Below, piece by piece: positions 23,173 to 27,908 of a stretch of DNA of 27,908 bases (its first letter is position 1; the number at the start of each line of letters is the position of its first letter). The DNA is from Alphaproteobacteria bacterium UBA1301 (GTDB taxonomy: Bacteria; Pseudomonadota; Alphaproteobacteria; Micropepsales; Micropepsaceae), in the NCBI GenBank assembly GCA_002307725.1, contig DBUB01000014.1, positions 1-27,908 on the forward strand. The letters are read 5' to 3'. The notes under the pieces were generated by a model, which saw only the letters and a list, made by a program, of their open reading frames with translations, was not told where the DNA came from and did not search any database. A program made the translations under genes and the position numbers.

Positions 23173-24120
23173 ATGGCCAGATTGGCCGTCCTTCTCGTCT
23201 GCGTCATTCTGGCTGCTTGTGCGCCTATGACCGCGCCGCAAGGGCTTACCGATTCCGCACCGGCGATTTCTAACGATTTTTTCACGACACATGACGGCCT
23301 CGCGCTGCCGCTCCGCCATTGGGACGCCGCGAGTCCGCGCGCAGTGATTCTCGCTCTGCACGGCATGAATGATTATTCCAACGCCTTTGCCATGCCAGCC
23401 CCGTATTGGGCCGAGCAGGGAATCACCACCTACGCGTATGACCAGCGCGGCTTTGGCCGGGCGCCTCAAGCCGGCTTGTGGCCCGGGCAAGCGGCGCTGG
23501 ATCGCGATCTTGGCGATTGTATCGCCGCGATACGGTCCCGCCATCCGGGGCTGCCGCTGTTTGTGCTCGGTGAGAGCATGGGCGGCGCGGTGGTGCTCAC
23601 CGCTTTCGCGCAGGAACGGCCGCCGCGCGTCGACGGCATCATCCTGGTGTCGCCCGCGGTGTGGTCGCGCGCCGACATGCCGTTCTATTACCGCGGCGCC
23701 ATGTGGCTCACGGCCCATACCGTGCCGTGGATGACCGTTACCGGGCGCGGCCTCAAGATATGGCCGTCCGATAACATCGACATGCTACGCGAGTTCTCGC
23801 GCGATCCCTTGGTGATCAAGGCGACGCGCACCGATGCCATCTGGGGCCTCGCCAATCTGATGGACAATGCAAGGGTTGCGGCTGGCGCGCTCAAGGACCC
23901 GCCGCCGATTCTAATGCTGCACGGCGCAAAGGATCAGGTGATTCCGCCCGGGTCCGCTGCGACCGCCGCGACGGGGCTGGGCGCGCACGCGAATTTCACC
24001 GAGCACGTCTATCCTAAGGGCTATCACATGCTGCTGCGTGACCTGCACGGCCCCGACTACTGGAAAGACGTCGTGACGTGGATCGACGTGCGCCTTACGG
24101 CTTCACCGTCCCCGCATTAA
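23173..24120 (+). CDS. Lysophospholipase / monoacylglycerol lipase-like lipoprotein
   Basis: A 315-residue alpha/beta hydrolase of the Hydrolase_4 (serine aminopeptidase S33-like) group. The N-terminus is a lipoprotein signal with lipobox LAAC (Cys16). The catalytic triad can be placed: Ser135 in the elbow GESMGG, Asp253 in LHGAKDQVIPP and His284 in PKGYHMLLRD, with the oxyanion region LALHGMNDYSN (60-70). It would cleave monoacyl lipids at the envelope. The ATG at 23173 follows AAAGG, just after the repeat cluster. The 3' end overlaps the convergent GH3 gene by 26 nt. Confidence 0.9.
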   Translation: MARLAVLLVCVILAACAPMTAPQGLTDSAPAISNDFFTTHDGLALPLRHWDAASPRAVILALHGMNDYSNAFAMPAPYWAEQGITTYAYDQRGFGRAPQAGLWPGQAALDRDLGDCIAAIRSRHPGLPLFVLGESMGGAVVLTAFAQERPPRVDGIILVSPAVWSRADMPFYYRGAMWLTAHTVPWMTVTGRGLKIWPSDNIDMLREFSRDPLVIKATRTDAIWGLANLMDNARVAAGALKDPPPILMLHGAKDQVIPPGSAATAATGLGAHANFTEHVYPKGYHMLLRDLHGPDYWKDVVTWIDVRLTASPSPH

Positions 24121-26365
24121 CGTGCACGGTCGCCACCGCCGCTTTATCGGTGGCCGAACTGCCCAGCCGCACCACGTAATCGCCGTCGGCGACGCGCCAG
24201 AGATTGGCATCGGCATCGAACATCGCGATCAGGCGCTGATCGGCATAGAGTGTGACGTGCCTAGTTTCGCCCGGCGCCAGATCCACCTTCTGGAAGCCGA
24301 TCAGGCGTGACGGCCCGAACGGCGGTTTGACGTAAACCTGCGCCACCGTCTTGCCCGCGACCGTGCCGGTGTTCTTGACATCGAACTCGGCCTTGATGGT
24401 GGACGCACCGAGGAGTTTCAGGTTTTCATAGCTGAACGTCGTATAGGAAAGCCCATAGCCGAATGGGAACAGCGGCGTCAGTTTCTGGTCGTCGAACCAG
24501 CGATAACCGGCGCGGGCGCCTTCCTGATAGATCACGTCATAGGCCGTCGGCGATCCGCTTGTCGGTATGATCCTGCCGTCGGGGCGCTGGCCGGTGATGA
24601 TCGGATGCGGCAACTGGCTTTCGGCCATCGGAAAGGTGACTGGCAGCTTGCCCGACGGATTGACTTCGCCGAACAGGATGCGCGCGATCGCGGCGGCGCC
24701 GCCGTTGCCGGGGTACCACGCCTCCACCACGCCGGACACCCGGTCGAGCCAAGGCATGGTCACCGGCCCGCCGGTTTCCAGGATCACGATGGTGTTGGGA
24801 TTAGCCGCCGCCACCGCGGCGATCAGCTCGTTCTGATTGCCGGGCAGCGCGAGGTCGATCACGTCGACACCTTCGTGCATGTACTGCCAAGCGAACACGA
24901 TGGCGACGTCGGACTTTTTGGCCTCAGCCACTGCCGCCGCGATTGCCGAACTGCTGACGAATGTGACCTTGGCCTTTGGGGCCAGTTTGCGAATCTCGGC
25001 GAGCGGCGCCGTGGCATGGAGTACCGCTTTGTCCTGCGGCAGTTGCCAGCGCCGGCCGTCGATCACTTTGGTGCCGCCGCCAAGGCTGACGACCATGCTT
25101 TCGGTGTGGCCGATGCCATGCACCTGCGAGGAGCCGCCACCCGACAGCACGCCTTTATCGGCAAAGCTGCCGATCACCGCGATCTTCTGGCGCTTGGTGG
25201 CATTCAGCGGCAGCAGCGCCGACCCATTTTTTGCAGGGGCGTTCTTGAGCAGCACGATGCCTTCTTCGGCATCCCTCTGCGCCACCGCGAGATCGCCATA
25301 GACGTCGATCGGGCCTTTCACCACCGGCCGGTCGAACAGGCCCTTGGCGAACATGGTGCGCAAAATCCGGTGCACCATCACATGCAACCGCGATTCCGGC
25401 ACTTGTCCGGCCACGATCGCATCGCGCAAGGCATTGCCGAAGAAATCGCTGCGGTCGGAGCCGTTGGCCGATTCCTGGTCGAGACCGGCGGTTGCCGCGG
25501 CCACCGTCGAATGCACCGCGCCCCAATCCGACAGCACGAAACCTTTATAGCCCCAGTCGCTGCGCAGCATGTCGGTGAGAAGGTTTGGATTCTCGCAGGC
25601 ATAGACATTTTTGATGCGATTGTACGAGCACATGATGGCGCCCGGATCGCCGCGCTCTAGCGCCAGTTCGAAGGCGAGATAATCGCTCTCGCGCGCTTCG
25701 GCCTCGTCGATGGTGACGCTCATCACCGTGCGCGCGGTTTCCTGATCGTTGAGCGCGAAATGCTTGGCGGTGGATATGATCCCTTGGCTTTGGATGCCCT
25801 TGATGGATTCGCCCACCATGACCCCGGCGAGCCAGGCGTCTTCGCCGGCATATTCGAAGGTGCGGCCGCCGCGCGGTTCGCGGGCCAAGTTAACGCCGCC
25901 CGCCAGCATCACGTTGAAGCCCTTCGCGCGCGCTTCGCGGCCCACCATCGCGCCGCCTTCGAACGCCAGTGTCGGACTGAACGTTGCGGTGGTCAGAAGC
26001 GACGAGGGCAGCGCCACGGCGGTGTCGCCGGGTCGCATATTGCCGCCATTGGCGACGCCAAGGCTGGCATCGGATTCGGTCAGCGCCGGAATGCCGAGGC
26101 GTGCGATGCCGGGTACATATCCTGCACTGACGGGGAGCAGTGGTTTCATCCACGCCGGAATCGGTTCGTGAAAGCCGGGCTGATAGGCAACACCGAGAAA
26201 GCCGTCGACTAGGATCAGTTCCTCGTCGCGGGTCATTTGTTGCCGGAGAATATCGGCGCGCGAATCGGGCGATAGCGCAGTGTTCATCCAAGGTTGACCG
26301 GGTTGGGCGAACGCCGCCGTCGCACCGAGACAAAACAAAACAACGCCAAACGACCGGCCACGCAT
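24095..26365 (-). CDS. bglX: Beta-glucosidase, glycoside hydrolase family 3
   Basis: A 756-residue exported enzyme. The signal peptide is MRGRSFGVVLFCLGATAAFA. The N-terminal barrel has LGIPALTESDASLGVANGG, GREARAKGFNVMLAGGVNLA, KHFALNDQE (201-209) and the nucleophile Asp280 in GFVLSDWGAVHST. The second alpha/beta-sandwich domain contains EEGIVLLKN and AIVFAWQYMHEGVD. The C-terminal Fn3-like domain carries PLFPFGYGLSYTTFSYENL and the beta-sandwich to the end. It removes non-reducing glucosyl (or xylosyl) units from oligosaccharides in the periplasm. The bglX symbol is by similarity only; substrate specificity is not readable. A GAATTCGA inverted repeat lies upstream. Confidence 0.92.
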   Translation of the reverse strand: MRGRSFGVVLFCLGATAAFAQPGQPWMNTALSPDSRADILRQQMTRDEELILVDGFLGVAYQPGFHEPIPAWMKPLLPVSAGYVPGIARLGIPALTESDASLGVANGGNMRPGDTAVALPSSLLTTATFSPTLAFEGGAMVGREARAKGFNVMLAGGVNLAREPRGGRTFEYAGEDAWLAGVMVGESIKGIQSQGIISTAKHFALNDQETARTVMSVTIDEAEARESDYLAFELALERGDPGAIMCSYNRIKNVYACENPNLLTDMLRSDWGYKGFVLSDWGAVHSTVAAATAGLDQESANGSDRSDFFGNALRDAIVAGQVPESRLHVMVHRILRTMFAKGLFDRPVVKGPIDVYGDLAVAQRDAEEGIVLLKNAPAKNGSALLPLNATKRQKIAVIGSFADKGVLSGGGSSQVHGIGHTESMVVSLGGGTKVIDGRRWQLPQDKAVLHATAPLAEIRKLAPKAKVTFVSSSAIAAAVAEAKKSDVAIVFAWQYMHEGVDVIDLALPGNQNELIAAVAAANPNTIVILETGGPVTMPWLDRVSGVVEAWYPGNGGAAAIARILFGEVNPSGKLPVTFPMAESQLPHPIITGQRPDGRIIPTSGSPTAYDVIYQEGARAGYRWFDDQKLTPLFPFGYGLSYTTFSYENLKLLGASTIKAEFDVKNTGTVAGKTVAQVYVKPPFGPSRLIGFQKVDLAPGETRHVTLYADQRLIAMFDADANLWRVADGDYVVRLGSSATDKAAVATVHVNAGTVKP

Positions 26366-26445
26366 GATGAAAGACCCCTGCTCGGATGCAAAACTGCCGC
26401 GATTATTGTTACGGCCGGAGGGTTAACAAGGCTGTTCGCTGCGGC

Positions 26446-26484
26446 GAATTCGAGCCATGGGCCGGTTTGGTGAAATTCGAATTC
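26446..26484. promoter_or_regulatory. Inverted repeat upstream of the GH3 gene
   Basis: GAATTCGA (26446-26453) and TCGAATTC (26477-26484) form a perfect 8-bp inverted repeat with 23 nt between, starting 81 nt before the GH3 start codon in a 222-nt gap. The spacing of about three helical turns between half-site centres would suit a repressor operator. Each arm also contains an EcoRI-type GAATTC. The rest of the gap shows no gene. Confidence 0.35.
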
Positions 26485-26587
26485 AAAAATGTGGCCACAA
26501 AGGATTGATTATGGCCGCGGATTTGGAGCCCAGGTGCTGGGGAGTGTCGTTCGGATCTCCAATTACTGCGATAATTCCATTCGAGAC

Positions 26588-27073
26588 TTACGGCTTGGCC
26601 CGCATCGTCGGGGTCAGTTTTACGCCCGCCCGCACGGCAAGATGGTAGCAGAGCTCCATCTGATCAGCCATGGTGCGCTTGTCGGCCAGCGTAGCGCCCG
26701 CATAGGCGCTGATCATCTGGTTGGCGAAGTGCAGGCGCGATCGGCTGTAGGAGTCGCGCGTGACCAAACCGGCCTTTTGCACGCGGTCGAAGGTCTCGCG
26801 CATCACTTGGGAAAAGAAGTTGGTCGGCGGCGCGAACAACGGCTTGTAGAGTGCGACGTGGCTATTGTCGCGGCCGGCGACCAGGATGACGTCCGCCGAC
26901 GTATCGGGATCGGTGAGGAGGAATCTGGTGACGTCGCAGACCGCGATGGCGTCGGACCAGTTATCGAGCTTGTTGAGATCGAAATCCGTCATGTGCCCGG
27001 CGGCGGCGGGAGAGGCTGTCAGCATAACCGAAAACGTGAGGACGGTGGTGACGTGTTTTGCTGTTGTCCGCAT
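26588..27073 (-). CDS. Secreted hypothetical protein, 161 aa
   Basis: The ATG at 27073 has a strong SD (AGGGAGGACC), and the N-terminus is a signal peptide (FSVMLTASPAAA before cleavage). The mature part is about 136 residues, mostly helical in composition, with Cys in AVCDVTRFLL and MELCYHLAVRAG that could pair as a disulfide. Other parts are VILVAGRDNSHVALYKPLF and FFSQVMRETFDRVQKAGLV. I recognise no family. It is upstream of the GH3 gene on the same strand, but a 222-nt gap argues against one operon. Confidence 0.7.
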   Translation of the reverse strand: MRTTAKHVTTVLTFSVMLTASPAAAGHMTDFDLNKLDNWSDAIAVCDVTRFLLTDPDTSADVILVAGRDNSHVALYKPLFAPPTNFFSQVMRETFDRVQKAGLVTRDSYSRSRLHFANQMISAYAGATLADKRTMADQMELCYHLAVRAGVKLTPTMRAKP

Positions 27074-27130
27074 GGGTGGTCCTCCCTGAAGAGCGAAGCG
27101 AGTTTCGCACGTCTCTTCCCGCGCTACCGT

Positions 27131-27367
27131 TCACAGCTTCGCGATTATCTGCCCGAAACGGCGCCTCTGCGCCCGTTTTCCATCAAGGTTTCGTGAGTGC
27201 TGCATATCAAACCGCTCAAGCAATCGTGAGCATCTCTCAGCCAAAAAATAGTCCGTACACGGTATTTCATAGTGGGTGCCCCTGCGCACCGAGAGCCCGG
27301 CCAAGCCTGTATGTTTGCCGCGGGAGCCAAGATCGCACCGTTTGATGACCAGCACGTCGATTTCCAC
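27131..27367 (-). CDS. Uncertain small ORF, 78 aa
   Basis: A minus-strand frame from GTG 27367 to TGA 27131 (MEIDVLVIKRCDLGSRGKHT onward, ending KRAQRRRFGQIIAKL). It uses rarer AT-rich codons (ATA, CGA, TTG) than its neighbours, has no good SD, and the frame is open a further 18 codons upstream. It may be a degraded or foreign fragment or a chance ORF. It occupies most of an otherwise empty 431-nt gap (27074-27504). Confidence 0.25.
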   Translation of the reverse strand: MEIDVLVIKRCDLGSRGKHTGLAGLSVRRGTHYEIPCTDYFLAERCSRLLERFDMQHSRNLDGKRAQRRRFGQIIAKL

Positions 27368-27504
27368 CTGGGCTGAGATGGGCCCGCGAACTTTGTGGCG
27401 CCTTCTAAGTAGTTTCCGAACCTACCGCAGTGTTATCGCTGTCAACTACTCTCGCGTCGGTTGTTCGAGCAATCCCGAGCCGCAAAACGCGTGGAGGAAT
27501 TGGT

Positions 27505-27783
27505 ATGCGCAGACTTACCAAATTGGCCATCGCATTTATTTTGGTGGCTGCTGCCTACGGCGTGCTCCACCCTGTCGGCGGGGACAACCGGGTTATCGCC
27601 CTACGAACGAATGACAGAATGGAACGTCAGCTCATCTGGCAAGGCGCCGGTCAAAACGACCAAAACCTGAAACTCCTGCTCGCTCAGAAGATCTATGCAG
27701 GGGATGGCAGTGTTTCCGATCGCCACGGCGATGCGGGGAATCGATCTTCCAGCGCCGACGGCCAGGGCAGACCCAGTAGCTGA
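27505..27783 (+). CDS. Small exported or membrane-anchored hypothetical protein, 92 aa
   Basis: ATG at 27505 is preceded by an excellent SD (GGAGGA, 27493-27498). The N-terminus is a signal peptide or anchor (MRRLTKLAIAFILVAAAYGV). The rest is polar, with ERQLIWQGAGQNDQNLKLLL and a Ser/Asp/Gly-rich low-complexity tail (GNRSSSADGQGRPSS). No cysteine and no family recognised. An ATG at 27430 in the same frame lacks an SD and a signal. The tail could mean the frame has drifted from a longer gene. Confidence 0.5.
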   Translation: MRRLTKLAIAFILVAAAYGVLHPVGGDNRVIALRTNDRMERQLIWQGAGQNDQNLKLLLAQKIYAGDGSVSDRHGDAGNRSSSADGQGRPSS

Positions 27784-27908
27784 GGCTTCGAATACCATAA
27801 GCATCCAAAGTTGGGCTGCGCGGCGAAGGGTGGCTTGCCAAGGCGTAGCCGCGCACTCCCAGTGAGCTCGTTTTCGCGCTGTCGCGCTTCGCCGTGGCAG
27901 TCTCAGCC
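27784..27908. other. Window end, no supported gene
   Basis: The last 125 nt contain no start with a good SD and no RNA gene motif. The minus-strand frame entering from the right edge conflicts with the 27505-27783 ORF. Confidence 0.4.

Noticed and set aside
24605..25660. Plus-strand ORF (351 codons) opposite the GH3 gene
   Set aside because: Same shadow pattern; no start signal and no recognisable family.
26457..26648. Plus-strand 63-aa ORF upstream of the GH3 gene
   Set aside because: No SD, Trp/Arg-rich chance composition, and it runs into the 3' end of the opposite hypothetical gene.

Overview
The window is a GC-rich stretch (roughly 60 %) of an alphaproteobacterial chromosome. A GcrA cell-cycle regulator, the phoR-phoU-phoB / gcrA / argD-argF-hslO / apaG-metZ neighbourhood, frequent GTG starts with strong Shine-Dalgarno (SD) sequences, and palindromic extragenic repeats of a kind common in this class all point there. 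A stalked or freshwater/soil lineage (Caulobacter-like or Rhizomicrobium-like) would fit, but the sequence alone does not settle the genus. I see no tRNA, rRNA, CRISPR array, insertion sequence or prophage.

Layout. 1-638: end of an unidentified gene, then a well-conserved cobalamin riboswitch on the minus strand that reads into a start-less coding fragment, so the riboswitch looks orphaned. 639-3449: phoR-phoU-phoB phosphate signalling operon without pst transporter genes. 3528-4474: a 51-aa minus-strand ORF, gcrA, and a gcrA/argD intergenic region with a perfect DnaA box and two GANTC sites. 4475-8165: argD-argF-cysteine hydrolase-hslO operon. 8162-10500 (minus): metZ, apaG, folE. 10582-12028: TerB-like protein, SixA-like phosphatase, and a stand-alone secreted TonB-C-like domain followed by a clear terminator. 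12119-13682: GNAT acetyltransferase, a stretch with a DnaG-like N-terminal fragment, and two tiny membrane or exported proteins separated by a large stem-loop. 13900-17313 (minus): POT-family peptide transporter, TPR protein, acyltransferase 3.

17310-20214: a compact nicotinamide/NAD salvage module. pnuC, a NadR-like bifunctional enzyme and the acyltransferase are coupled by ATGA overlaps on the minus strand, and a CNT nucleoside transporter runs divergently. 20320-26365: Fe-S type uracil-DNA glycosylase, sialate O-acetylesterase lipoprotein, a tandem palindromic repeat, lysophospholipase-like lipoprotein and a GH3 beta-glucosidase. These form two tail-to-tail overlapping pairs. 26588-27908: a secreted hypothetical protein, two small uncertain ORFs and a gene-poor end.

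The core genes work in phosphate signalling, cell-cycle control, arginine, methionine and folate synthesis and redox-regulated chaperoning. The second half is accessory: uptake (peptides, nucleosides, nicotinamide riboside), envelope modification and glycan breakdown. The points most worth a second look are the orphan B12 riboswitch, the DnaA/GANTC sites beside gcrA, the NAD-salvage/acyltransferase cluster and the DnaG-like fragment.
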